The notes under the pieces: generated by a model
What the model was told of the DNA's origin: nothing
Database searches by the model: none
What the model saw: only the letters and a program-made list of their open reading frames with translations
Assembly (NCBI GenBank): GCA_963921795.1
Contig: OY997652.1
Location: 57,030,338 to 57,094,337 of the forward strand
DNA: 64,000 nt
From: Nannobrachium achirus
Lineage: Eukaryota; Chordata; Actinopteri; Myctophiformes; Myctophidae
Direction of reading: 5' to 3'
Shown here: piece after piece, positions 1 to 9,720 of the stretch
Layout: the number at the start of each line of letters is the position of its first letter
Numbering within the stretch: position 1 is the first letter of the stretch
Translations under genes and position numbers: made by a program

Positions 1-580
1 GCCTGGTGTACAAGATGCACTACACCACTATGATACCCAAGTACCTGTCAAAATAATTTATAAACGTTAAGGATGTCCATAATTACAACACCGGAGGCAG
101 TGCCACAGATCACGTTCAACCCAGAGTCAACTCAAAGAAAGGGTCGAACTCGTTCTTCTGCTATACCACAAAAATGTGGAATGCCTTACCGAAGGCCATA
201 AAGGAGTGTGGATCACTAGCATCCTTTAAAATTGCCCTAAAAAACCACTTACAGGCAGCAGCCGTTCGCAACTGGTAAAAACCTAGCCCAACCCTACCCT
301 CCCTGCCCCTTCCTTGTATATACTGTACTTACTGTTTGTTTAGACTTACTGTTTTCTTTTTTTTTCCTTTTTCTTTACATATCTACTGCATAGTACTGTG
401 TTCTATTTGTCTGTCATTCAATGTTATATGAGATACTTAAATGGTTTCCTGTTGAAATAAGCTTAGTCTTTTCATGGATCTCCTTTTAGTAGACCTTGTA
501 CCAGTGAACTGTACCGTCATGAATCTGTACATTTTCCTATGCAAACTTCTAATAAAGCCTTCAATCAATCAATCAATCAA
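1..580 (+). mobile_element. LINE 3' end (L2/Rex1-like), decayed
   Basis: This is the C-terminal end of a non-LTR retrotransposon ORF2 followed by its 3' UTR. The translated stretch around 75-280 reads HNYNT..., then a WNALPKAIKEC-type motif and a final ...AAAVRNW before a stop, which is typical of Jockey-superfamily (L2/Rex1/CR1-like) LINE C-termini. There is an early in-frame stop near 55, so it is a dead copy. The 3' UTR ends with an AATAAA-like box and a (CAAT)n tail at 560-580. A second copy of the same family lies at 26916-27417. The 5' part lies outside the window or is truncated. Confidence 0.8.
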
Positions 581-1316
581 ACTCTAAAGAGTCTCTAGAG
601 AACATCATACACTGACTGTATACATTATGGGCAACAACATGTGGATTTTGAATATTTGATATCGGCAATTATTTTCTAACTGCAGTTTTGCAGTTTTGTT
701 TCAACCCCTGAAACTAGCTTTTTTCATTCATCCCAACTGAGATGAATTGGAAATGGTTAATTAGTCTGGTAGGAAGATAGGCCTCCCGCGCACCCGAAAG
801 ATATATTTTTCTAACCTACCTTTTTAGAATCCTTAAGGTGTCTAGTTAATGAATTTTGATGTTCCCAGATCCAATTATTGTCCCATATATGTTTTTTTAA
901 CCTGTTGTGTCCGTCCTGGATTTTTGGCTGTGAAAACTAATAACTTTAAATCAACATAGCTCCTGAACCATACATCCGACAGAAACCATCCACCCCATTT
1001 TATGTTCGTCTTTGCAAGATGAATTGATTGATATAAAGATTTGCCATGGTTCCATCATGTTTAGTGCATTAAAACACAAATAAACACAAATAAAGTTAAA
1101 ATTCGCCTAAAGTGGATCACAACAACTCCTCCCCCATGCACCTTATTGATATATTTTTTCTAACATTTGCATTTTTACAATCTTCAACATGTGTAGTAAA
1201 CAAATGTTGATGTTCCCCACTTCAAATATTGACACATGTATGTTTATTCTTGCATAGTGTTTGCTATAGTGAATCTTTGCAAATGCAAAAAGAGAATGTA
1301 AAATCTACATAATGTC
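581..1316. other. Unassigned AT-rich spacer
   Basis: No coding, RNA or transposon signature was recognised. The stretch is AT-rich. Short similar phrases (gatgttccc, tattg.cacatatgt) recur near 860 and 1210, which hints at an old internal duplication. Confidence 0.4.
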
Positions 1317-1320
1317 TTAA

Positions 1321-1821
1321 AGCTATACTGTGTAAGTTGCTCAACTGGTGGTCTGTAGCAGTATAGCAAACCGCGGTCGCGTTTGCTTTTTTCTTTCTTT
1401 TTTTCGCCGCGGACCGGGCCGTCAGACCACCGCGTCCGCCTCGCCTCGCCGAGACGCTTTCAATGAGGTCTCCCGTGTCCGTCTACGAGCAGCGGTTGGG
1501 GAGTTACATGCTAGACTCCTCCAGTGTAAACACTGCAGTGTACTTCCTGAAGGCGTGTTTCCTAAACCCACCAGAGAGCCCGGCAGTGTATGATCTGCGC
1601 TGTGATTGGCCGGCATTGTATAACCCTCGCTGTGATTGGCCGTTAGTGTGATGACGCAATTTCGCCGCGAAAGACCGCCCCGGTCACTGCCCAGTAGAAA
1701 ACATATAAAGAAAAGGCTTTCAGAGCTGAAATTCACGGAGTGGGGGTTCTAAAACTTTAGCGATTTAACAGTTAGGACAATTTTAAGATTTGTTTTATAA
1801 AAAAAGTTACATAGTATAGCT
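1321..1821. mobile_element. TTAA-flanked piggyBac-like MITE, copy 1
   Basis: The element starts AGCTATACTGTGTAAGTT and ends ...AAGTTACATAGTATAGCT, giving roughly 18-bp imperfect terminal inverted repeats. It is flanked on both sides by TTAA (1317-1320 and 1822-1825), the piggyBac-type target duplication. It has no transposase. The core is GC/CpG-rich, unlike the flanks. A second copy, also TTAA-flanked, is at 40049-40486. Open frames inside it on both strands are only by-products of the GC-rich core. Confidence 0.85.
1605..1710 (+). promoter_or_regulatory. Promoter-like motif set inside the TTAA MITE
   Basis: Two CCAAT boxes in reverse (ATTGG at 1605-1609 and 1635-1639) are followed by a CRE-like TGACGCAA (1652-1659) and a TATA-like TATAAAG (1704-1710). 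The same order is kept in the copy at 40333-40437. The spacing suits an RNA polymerase II promoter, perhaps left over from the parent transposase gene. Promoter activity is an inference. Confidence 0.45.
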
Positions 1822-1825
1822 TTAA

Positions 1826-2118
1826 CTATAAATTATTTTGAGACAAAATGTCCAATTTGTCAGTTTCATTTTGGCATGAGGCCTTGAGGGAGATGACTAG
1901 TGACATAATATGTACATTTATGGATCATCAATACTCAAATAAATCCTAAAATGCAGACAATTCAATAGGCGGATTTACATAAGGTCTTAACTATACATTT
2001 TTCTGAGACAAATGTCCAATTTGTCTGTTTCATTTTGGCATGAGGTATTCAGGGAGATGGCTAGTGATGTATCATCAATACTCAAATAAATGCAAAAAAA
2101 GCAGACAATTCAATAGGC
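1826..2118. repeat. Tandem duplication, two units of about 150 bp
   Basis: The phrase AATGTCCAATTTGTC, then a TTTCATTTTGGCATGAGG block and a GCAGACAATTCAATAGGC block occur in the same order twice, starting near 1847 and 2006. The units differ by small indels. No coding content was seen. Confidence 0.7.
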
Positions 2119-2709
2119 AGAATTGGGCCAGAGGACATAGGCTATTTTTGTATTCTTCAAATTGTTAATATGAATGCTTTATGTGCTTGATACACACATC
2201 CCATCCCCAATTCAAAACACAGTGCCAGGTTTTAATTTTACCTACAGTCTTGGATATCTGCAAACAATATCAAATATGTTTGACATCTTAATTAAATTAT
2301 ATGCAATTACCCTATCTTGTTTTATTTTGGCATGATATGTCATGCCAAAATACCATTTCATGCCAAGATTTGATTCTAGACAACCTCAGGTTTCCAATGG
2401 AACCAACCTTGTCATGCTACCTTGTCTGACAGGTAAATGCCTAATGATTCAAAGATGGACAACATTTTGGCAAGGGATAAACGGACACCACCAATTTCCA
2501 AATGGACAATCGAGCTTTCACCTCGATTTATGTGAACGGAAATGTGTGAAAGCCTCCCCTGTACAGACATGCCAAATTTAGGACAATCACATGCAGTGTT
2601 GGGTAAGAACCATGCTGTTTTGTAAATCCAGTAAAATATGTAAATATGTAAAAATGTTTATCTGTTTTAGACCACATACCGGTACATTAACTACTGTAGT
2701 GTCTTTATA

Positions 2710-2793
2710 GGGGCAGTATAGCTGAATAGTTGGGGAGCCCGCCTGGGGAACCAGAGCCCCTGGTTGTCCTAGGTTCGATTCCAGGCAAGGGTA
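2710..2793 (+). repeat. tRNA-derived SINE head inside the inverted repeat
   Basis: A degenerate A box (TAGCTGAATAGTTGG, 2719-2733) and a perfect B box (GGTTCGATTCC, 2772-2782) have tRNA-like spacing. The right arm keeps only the first part of this head in inverted form (3836-3900), so the B box was lost there or was added to the left arm. It is not a functional tRNA gene because the stems do not close. Confidence 0.6.
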
Positions 2794-3142
2794 GCAATGT
2801 CGATGTGTGTGGAGGAAAATAGGTATCTATCTATCTATATAGACCACTGCACTGCATCTCACCTCAACACAATTAAAAGTTCATTTTTAAAGCACATTTA
2901 ACTTGACCAGGTCACCCAAAGTGCTGTACAGTTAAAAACAATAATAGACAAGACATAACAATGCAATATAAATAGCATAGATTATCAAAATGAACAAAAG
3001 CAAAACATTAGCATCAGTAAAGGAAGATCATGGACTGCCAGTCTCAGCTAAAGATCAGGCAGGTAAAGACTGATTACTGGGCAGCTCTGATGTGTAGGGG
3101 CAAGCTATTACAGAGCCTGAGGGGCCCCAGGCTGTCCTGCAT

Positions 3143-3595
3143 AGACCACAGTAGTGCATCTTTTGACCACTGTACTACATCTATAGACCACTGTACTACA
3201 TCTATAAACCACTGTAGTGCATCTGTAGACCACTGTTGTGATCTGTAGACCATTCTAGTGCATCTGTGGGCCACTGTTGTGTTGTGTTTACCACATTAGT
3301 GCATCTGTATACTACTCAAATGCATCTGTAGACCAATGTAGTGTCTATAGATGTAATACAGTGGTCAACAGATGCACTACAGTCCACTGTAGTGCATCTG
3401 TATACGACTCTAGTTCATCTGTACATCACTTTAGCACATCTGCAGACCAATATGGTGATCTGTAGATCACATTAGTGTATCTGTAGACTATTCGAGTGCA
3501 TCTGTAAACCACTTGAATACATCTGTAGACCAATGTAGTGTCTATAGATGAAGTACAGTGGTCAACAGATGCACTACTGTGGTCTATGCAGGACA
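3143..3595. repeat. Minisatellite of about 22-bp units at the centre of the inverted repeat
   Basis: Units close to GACCACTGTAGTGCATCTGTA repeat about 18 times with variation. Part of the array is in direct order and the flank is inverted (AGATGCACTACAGT), so the array itself is partly palindromic. Frames through it are not genes. Confidence 0.8.
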
Positions 3596-4178
3596 GCCTG
3601 GGGCCACAAGGCTCTGTAACAGCTTGCCCCTACACATCAGAGCTGCCCAGTTGGCTGATATTTCATATTTATTAAAGACCTCCGTGGCAGTCCATGATTT
3701 TCCTTTACATGCTTATGTTTTGCTTTTGTTTATTTTGGTATTCATTGGTATTTTATGCTAGGCTAATGTCTATTTATATTGCTTTGTTGTTTTTTTAACT
3801 GGTCAATGTGGTCATGTTAAATGTGCTTTAGAAACCTGGGACAACCAGGAGCTCTGGTTCCCCAGGCGGGCTCCCCAACCATTCAGCTATGCCGCCCCTA
3901 TAAAGAAAGTACAGTAGTTAATGTATGTGGTCTTAAACAGATAAACATTTTTATAATAGGCGTAAATTACATATTTGTACTGAATACAAAAAACTCCATG
4001 GTTCTTACCCAACACTGCATGAGATTGTCCTAAATTTGGCATGTCTGTACAGGGGAGGCTTTCACGTGTTTCCATTCACATAAATTGAGGCGAAAGCTCA
4101 AGGGTCCTTTTGAAAATTGGTGATGATAAAACAAAATAGGGTAATTTGTCTAAGCATTAAATGTTTGCAGATATCCAA

Positions 4179-4655
4179 TGAAATAAAACATCACGAGGAT
4201 GCAACTGGGACGTATCATCAGTGATGAAGCCTGGGGTCGACGGGTGTTTCGGGTCTCGCAACATCATACACCCTCGCCCAGGTGACCCAGCTGGGGTTGA
4301 TCAAGTCCCGACTTACGTCCCAGTAGCTATCCACGATCAGTCCTATTAGGGAAAGACCAGGGTCACTCAATGTGCTGCACCGGAACTACTCTGCCGGGAT
4401 TAGGGGCAGCGCCACTCTGGCGCATGGAAGAACTAGGCTCTATGGGTTGACTCCTGGCCGGGCCCCTCCTACGTCTCACCAGGTCCTCTCCTGCTCTCAC
4501 CAGGTTCAGAACCTGTGCGTTGCACCAGACTCCCAATCCAAACATTCTATTCAGCTGCTGCAGGTGTTTTTGTCTTTCATTATCATGACTTTGTAACCGT
4601 GACCCTTGCCCCCTTAACAAACCCCCCCTCCTTTCTCTCTCTGACTGTCCTGCAG
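4179..4655. other. Unassigned GC-richer block upstream of the Eph exon
   Basis: Base composition is unlike the AT-rich flanks. An inverted pair CTGGGACGTA (about 4206) and TACGTCCCAG (about 4314) and several CCAGGT phrases are visible. No family was recognised. The last 35 bases are a pyrimidine-rich splice acceptor tract. Confidence 0.4.
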
Positions 4656-5295
4656 TGGGAGGTAGTTGTGACAGTGGTCAACGGCTCACTTTTGTACACT
4701 TACTCTGTATGCAACATAGACTCCACTGACCAGGATAACTGGCTGCGCACAACGTTCATCCAGCGACGACCGGGCAGAGCACAGGTTTCCATAGAGCTGC
4801 GGTTTGTTGTGCGAGACTGCAACACCTTTGACGGCGCCTCGCTGGCCTGCAAAGAGACTTTCAACCTGTTCATCTCTGAGGCCAACGCGGACGTGGGCAC
4901 CATCTTCTTCAAGAGCCAGTTCCGCAAAGTGGCCACCATAGCCTCCGACGAAATCACAAGGGGCCGAGGCGCGCTTAAGATCAACGTGGAGACGAGGACC
5001 GTGGGGGCCCTGTCGCGGAAGGGGTTCTATCTGGCCTTCCAGGACAGGGGCGCCTGTGTGGCACTGCTTGGCGTCAGAGTGTACTACAAGAACTGCCCGT
5101 CCACAGTGCAGAGCCTGGCAACCTTCCCGGAGACGGTGGCCGATGCCCTGAAGGAAGTGGAAGGCTTGTGCGTGGAGAATGCCGTCAGCAAGGCCACCCC
5201 GCGCATCTTCTGCACCGCCGATGGGGAGTGGGTGGTTCCAGTGGGCCAGTGCCAGTGCCGCGCCGGCTATGAATCCACGGGCGATTCCTGTCAAA
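4656..5295 (+). CDS. Eph receptor ligand-binding-domain exon (EphA-like)
   Basis: This exon encodes about 213 residues of an Eph receptor tyrosine kinase ectodomain, which binds ephrins at the cell surface. It begins at a CTGCAG acceptor with Trp, the usual start of Eph exon 3, and ends TGTCAAA before GTAAGC. Family motifs include SVCN, DQDNWLRT, VRDCN, CKETFNL, GFYLAFQD, GACVAL, FPET, GEW and a final CQCRAGYE. The cysteine pairs expected in the domain (VCN with GACV; RDCN with CKET) are present. Wording such as SDEIT and VRVYYKNCP is closer to EphA1/A2 than to EphB. The frame is open throughout. The next Eph exons (Cys-rich, FN3, membrane, kinase) are not seen in the remaining 58 kb, so it is either a very large intron, an orphan exon or a rearranged piece. 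Confidence 0.9.
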
Positions 5296-5699
5296 GTAAG
5301 CAGCATCAGAACTTTATAATGGCTGAGTTTGTGCATGCTCGTACTTTAATAGTTGCTAGTGGTATTTATGAAAGCATAACACATAACCAGTAACCACCAA
5401 TCTGGCTAGGTTTATATAAATGAGCACACAGGAATGTTAATTGCACCAAGCTTGTTTGGAGATCCTTTCAAACACGTCACACAAAAAAGAAGCATATTTA
5501 TTATGTCCTCACACTTGCTTTTCTGTGCAAAGAATAGACAGATAGCAAACAAACTCTCAATAATAAAGCCGTTTTCTTTCAGAAAAGTAGTCTTTACAGT
5601 AGGTCAGATTTGTAAGATTGCAAAACACAAATAAACAAAGACATGGTTTTCAAAAAAAACATTCAAATCAAAACAAAATAAACAAAAAACAAACTAGAA
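5296..5699. other. Intron-like spacer, nothing recognised
   Basis: AT-rich sequence follows the Eph exon donor. It has A-rich runs near 5640-5695. No exon or transposon end was identified. Confidence 0.4.
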
Positions 5700-6110
5700 G
5701 CAGTGCTCTTCCGAGCACAGGTCTCCACCAGGCCACACAAATTGCCCTGTTATAGCGCCACCATGAGGCTGATTTGAGAAATTTGGGGCAGAGGTTCTGA
5801 ATTGGCATCCAGGGAGTGTGTGTGGTCATTTTGGCAGCGACTCGGCCAACGGCGCCAGAGATTAGCTGTACACAAACTCGGAGGTCGAATTGCCCTGTTA
5901 TAGCGCCACCATGAGGCTGATTTGAGAAATTTGGGGCAGAGGTTCTGAATTGGCATCCAGGGAGTGTGTGTGCAAATTTTGGCAGCCAACGGCGCCGGAG
6001 ATTAGCTGTACACAAACTTGGAGGACGGACGCACGTCGGACGCACGCACGGACGGACGCACGGACAGGGGCGAAAACATACTCTCCCTCAGCCTTCGGCT
6101 GGTGGAGACA
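5700..6110. repeat. Two tandem 148-bp units of the 'gcgccacc' repeat family
   Basis: The phrase ATTGCCCTGTTATAGCGCCA starts at about 5740 and again at 5888, each followed by the same AGAGGTTCTGAATTGGCATC block. A GGACGGACGCAC-type CpG-rich tail ends the element near 6065. The GCGCCACC core is shared with repeats at 9460, 13600, 17870, 19250, 21480, 33130 and 45020. Confidence 0.75.
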
Positions 6111-6559
6111 ATAAATTGCTACCTAGTAACAGTTAAGTTACAAAATATTAGTGTTGTTATTTTTTTTAATGAATATAGTTAGTGGCCAAGGCCACGAAGT
6201 GGCCAAATGGCCACTTATTGATATTGGACTTCAGCACTATTATTATTCTTCCGCCACTTTTTCTCTAGCGGCTAGACCGTGCAGTCGCTTTTTACGAAAC
6301 TCGGCAGTATGGCAGAGGACTATGCCAAACGGCTAAAACGCGAAGCTCGCAACAATCGGCCAAAGGGTGGTGCTCTAGGAAGCCTTTGAAAAATGCCAAC
6401 TTTGAACAGGTGTTAGTCCATGGGCCAGACGATTTGTTGGTATCAAAAAGGTGGCAAAGGTTACCATGCATTTTTGAAAAGCTCTATATCTGTAGATTAT
6501 ATTTTGGTATGATAACCCTTTCTTAGACACAGCTAAATTGGTGTTATCAGCCGCTAGAG

Positions 6560-6924
6560 TTGGTGTCCCATTAACTTTACATTACAGGGAAAAAAAGCAA
6601 GAAATTAATCTGCTTTAAGTAGCATAAGAGGGGTCAAACTAGGGGGTTTTCATGTTGCTGAATCCATTGCAAGCATCTGTTTTGCACGAAAAACATTCCT
6701 GGGGCTAAAACAGCCACCACAAAAGTGTTAAAAGTGATGACTCATCACTTTTCATCACTAAACCATAGTCTTGTGGGACAGTTTTTAGCTTTTTTTGTGC
6801 AAAACAGATGCCTGCAATGGATTCAGCATCATGAAAACCCCCTAGTTTGACCCCTCATATGCTACTTAAAGCAGATTCATTTTTTGCTTTTTTTTCCTGT
6901 AATGTAAAGTTAATGGGACAACAA
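6560..6924. mobile_element. Palindromic MITE of 365 bp
   Basis: The ends are TTGGTGTCCCATTAACTTTA and its near-complement TAAAGTTAATGGGACAACAA. The arms stay complementary for about 150 bases each (for example the CAAACTAGGGGGTTTTCATG block near 6636 and its complement near 6830), around a short centre at about 6735-6775. It has no coding capacity. The superfamily is uncertain because no clear target duplication was seen. Confidence 0.75.
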
Positions 6925-7240
6925 ATCTATAGGCTTAAACCCGCTTTTATTCAGGATTTTTCGGATTTGAACTTTGGACCAATATCTAAAGATCTGTCAG
7001 ATCGGATTTTTTAAAAATTTAAACATGCTTTTTTAATAATTCAATGCATATTGCGGTTTTATGCAAATTATTCTTCTGCCTCTAAAACATACGTGCAAAG
7101 TCACATTTTCATGATGAAATACTGTAGAGGGTAAGTCCAAATATCACTGAAACCAAAAAGAATCATATTTGAACTGGGGACCCCCCACCCTGACGTGAGT
7201 AGGGGTTTCCCATGATCTGGGCCTTAGGCTAGATGCAGAA

Positions 7241-7724
7241 TAGAGCTGGGACGTTCGCGAACGAATCAAATCTTTTGAACGGCTCTTTGAAGTGAACGAT
7301 GGGATCCGGTTCGCGCAGTAGAGAGCCGTTCATTTGGGGGGGAGACCCCCTCCCCCCAATTCAACATCTCCTTGCTACTCCACTGAGTACTGACTGAGTA
7401 CAGTGAGTGAGTGAGAGAGAGAGAACAAGTGGAGGAGCGAGTTCATTGTTGCCTGCTTGTTTTTTTTAGGTGTTTTATGAATAACAAAAGTCAAGGTAGA
7501 TTAATTTACACACACATTTTATGAAAAGGGTAAATACTAAATTGTGATCTCAACTGTCAGCAGAGGAATGTGGTGCCACCTTGTGGATTCATGTTTAAAC
7601 AAATTCTTCTTAAAAATATATAAATATACAAGGAGCCAAATGAGCCAGTCTTTTGAACGGCTCTTTTTAGTGAGCCAGATCGATGGTACTGTCTCACTTC
7701 AAAGAGCCATAAATCCCACCTCTA
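7241..7724. mobile_element. Nonautonomous hAT-like element
   Basis: The terminal repeats are TAGAGCTGGGA at the left and TCCCACCTCTA at the right. Both ends are flanked by the 8-bp duplication ATGCAGAA (7233-7240 and 7725-7732), the hAT signature. Inside, AACGGCTCTTT and AAAGAGCC phrases form subterminal inverted motifs. No transposase is present. Confidence 0.88.
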
Positions 7725-7757
7725 ATGCAGAATAGACCCAAACACAGCTGCCCAGCA

Positions 7758-7786
7758 ATTGGCAATCAAACCACACCCAGTATAAA
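7758..7786 (+). promoter_or_regulatory. ATTGG and TATA box of the composite repeat, copy 1
   Basis: TATAAA at 7781-7786 lies in CCCAGTATAAAGCCAGTCT, with an ATTGG (reverse CCAAT) at 7758. The matching TATA box in copy 2 is at 16915-16920. A splice-donor-like GCAG/GTATGT follows at 8470 once the LINE insertion is discounted. Confidence 0.5.
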
Positions 7787-7816
7787 GCCAGTCTTTCTGC
7801 AGTAACTTGCTCAGTG

Positions 7817-8422
7817 CAATAGAAATGCATGTTAGTATAAGTAAAGCAGAGGTTAAGAGTGTAGTATGGGAAAGGATAAATCAAATGTGGCAAGAAAGGT
7901 GGGATAATGAGGAGAGAGGGAGACATTTATATGATGTCCAAAAGAGTGTGAGAGTAAATAGGGTTGGGAGTGGACAAAGAAGAGAGGAAATTATATTGAC
8001 GAGGTTAAGATTAGGGCATAGTGGACTAAATAAAACATTGAAAATAATAGGGAAGCATCCGACAGGATTATGTGAGGTTTGTCAGGAAGAGGAGTCAGTG
8101 GAACATGTTATAATGGATTGTAGAGGGTATGGGAGAGAGAGGGAGACAATGAGGAATCAGCTGAGGGAATTAGGGGTACAGGAATTTACACTAAAGGTTA
8201 TTTTAAATATGGGGAAAAGAGCACATGTTAGGGTTTTGTTAGGGTTTTTGAGGGAAACAGGGGTTTATGATAGGATATAGATTATAGATAATATGTGTGA
8301 TTGAGTGACTGAATGTGAATAGGATTTAGGTGTCGATCCACACGCCGGATCAAAAGGAGGCGGTAATGCACCATAAAATTGGTTGCCAACCGTCGTAAAA
8401 CAAGAGAAAGAAGAAGAAGAAG
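7817..8422 (+). mobile_element. I/Nimb-like LINE 3' end with perfect 13-bp target duplication
   Basis: The frame through about 7828-8280 encodes some 150 residues that resemble the extreme C-terminus of I-group LINE ORF2: LTRLRLGHSGLN, then a CEVCQEEESVEHVIMDC motif with C-x2-C...H...C spacing. The 3' UTR has the GCGGTAATGCACC and TTGGTTGCCAACC phrases known in fish Nimb/I elements and ends in (AAG)n. The duplication AACTTGCTCAGTG flanks it at 7804-7816 and 8423-8435, so this is one 5'-truncated insertion into the composite repeat. Confidence 0.88.
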
Positions 8423-8565
8423 AACTTGCTCAGTGTGGTGCACAACACTGAAGGTGTTACAGGCAGCAGGTATGTACTCTTTATTTATTTCAACAACTAT
8501 TCCAATTTCTGACAGTTTAATTCATTAATTATTTATACTTACCCATGCAATAATTTGACTTTTAG

Positions 8566-8627
8566 ATACCATACCTACCTGATCCACTCGCTACACTGGC
8601 TGTGTGAATGAGGAACATTGTGACTTG
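8566..8627 (+). other. Exon-like segment in composite repeat, copy 1
   Basis: This 62-base segment lies between a TTTTAG acceptor-like site and a GACTTG/GTGAGT donor-like site. Copy 2 keeps the same borders at 17056-17109 (TTTTAG; ATTG/GTAAGT). Similarity at the borders in both copies suggests a spliced, probably noncoding, transcript. No open frame is conserved. Confidence 0.4.
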
Positions 8628-8834
8628 GTGAGTGACCATGTGATCTGTAATGTAATGTTTTTTGGGATTTAAATGTAAAAAATATTTATTTTTGAATGTA
8701 ATGCTTGTATGTAAGCTGCTAAATTGATTATTGAATTGATGTATTTTGAGTTTAAAGATGGCTTGTAGATCAGCATATTAGCAGAATATTTTTTTAATCT
8801 GGTAGATCGGCAGATTAACTGAATTTGTTATTTT

Positions 8835-9240
8835 GTATTCTCCACAGGCTGTCTGTCAGTGAGTCAGTCAGTCCGTCACACTTTTGCCATGCTCATATCT
8901 CCACAACCGTTGCCCCCATCCATGCCAAATTTGGCACACACACTCCTTGACTGCCAAACTACAACCTCCAAGGACCCCCGGAGCCCCAGGGACCCCCAGG
9001 TCCCTGGGGGACCCCCACATGTAAAAAATGACCAAATGTGCTCACACGTCACACGTCACACTTCTTCCCTGCTTATATCTCCGCACCTGTTGACCCGATC
9101 CATGCCAGATTTTACACACACACTCCTTGCCTGCCAAACTACAACCTCCAAGGACCCCCGGAGCCCCAGGGACCCCCAGGTCCCTGGGGGACCCCCAGAT
9201 GTAAACAATGACCAAATGTGCAAAAATGACCAAATGACCA
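8835..9240. repeat. Tandem duplication of about 185 bp in the 'gcgccacc' family
   Basis: The block with CTCCTTG.CTGCCAAACTAC followed by CCCAGGGACCCCCAGGTCCC appears twice, at about 8930 and 9120. The frames on both strands across the two copies are repeat artefacts. Confidence 0.75.
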
Positions 9241-9249
9241 CCCCAACGG

Positions 9250-9455
9250 GGCTGCTCACGGGGAATTCCCGGGGACCACCGACTCCTGGTGCTCCAGAAC
9301 GGATGCAAAAGTGGTGGCGCCCCCAGTGGAGGACCCCCTGCCACTGCAGCGCACATAAAATGCCGTAACTCGGGCTAGGAGCGTCCGGGAGAACCGGGGC
9401 CGGTACCTATTCGTCCGCCAAGGCAACGCGGAGACCCCACCCCTCATTTCTCACA
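9250..9455. repeat. Dispersed GC-rich repeat with a kappa-B-like core, copy 1
   Basis: GGGGAATTCCC (9260-9270) is followed by CTCCTGGTGCTCCAGAACGG and GCGCACATAAAATGCCG. The same order recurs at 22379-22640. Confidence 0.7.
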
Positions 9456-9720
9456 TGGCCCTATTCTAGCGCCACTTTCAGGCCGATTTTTAAAACACAT
9501 TTTTGGACAATGCTCCTACAGTTTTTGCCCTAAAATCACGAATATCACTACACAGCATGTCTACACTCATGTCATCAACATGGATCAGGAAGATTTTGGA
9601 AAAACACATTTTTGCCCTATTTGTGGACATAAGCCACCTACGGTCGCTTATCTCCCGATTAGGGAGTCTTACTGGTATATTCATTTTGCCCTTTTCTCTG
9701 TATCCAGGTTTTTTGGCTAG

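Larger units (their letters stand above)
2250..4178. repeat. Long imperfect inverted repeat (foldback element)
   Basis: The outer ends are TTGGATATCTGCAAACA (2250) and its complement TGTTTGCAGATATCCAA (ending 4178). Moving inward, many blocks match in inverted order: the GTACAGACATGCCAAATTTA block (about 2562 against 4050), the CCCGCCTGGGGAACCAGAG block (2739 against 3870) and the ATAGACCACAGTAGTGCATC block (3141 against 3580). The left arm is longer (about 900 bp against 600 bp). No clear target duplication was found. It looks like a foldback-type DNA element or an old inverted duplication. Confidence 0.8.
6240..9720 (+). repeat. Composite dispersed repeat, copy 1 (interrupted)
   Basis: Ordered blocks are shared with 13908-17980: the CCGCCACTTTTTCTCTAGCG block, the GATCTGTCAGATCGGATTTT block, the CACAGCTG/TATAAAGCCAGTCT block, the CTTGTAGATCAGC block and a closing GCGCCAC...CTGCTCCTACAG block. 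This copy is interrupted by a palindromic MITE (6560-6924), a hAT element (7241-7724) and a LINE tail (7817-8422). The other copy lacks all three, so they are later insertions. No protein-coding content was recognised outside the LINE tail. Confidence 0.7.

Noticed and set aside
1348-1736. Small proteins on both strands in the GC-rich MITE core
   Set aside because: They lie wholly within a nonautonomous transposon present in two copies, and the frames are not conserved between copies beyond the nucleotide identity.
3143-3595. CRISPR-like array
   Set aside because: Units are contiguous without spacers and the sequence is eukaryotic minisatellite.
8859-9368. 169-codon open frame
   Set aside because: It spans a tandem 185-bp duplication of a dispersed repeat and has no family resemblance; a shadow frame exists on the other strand.
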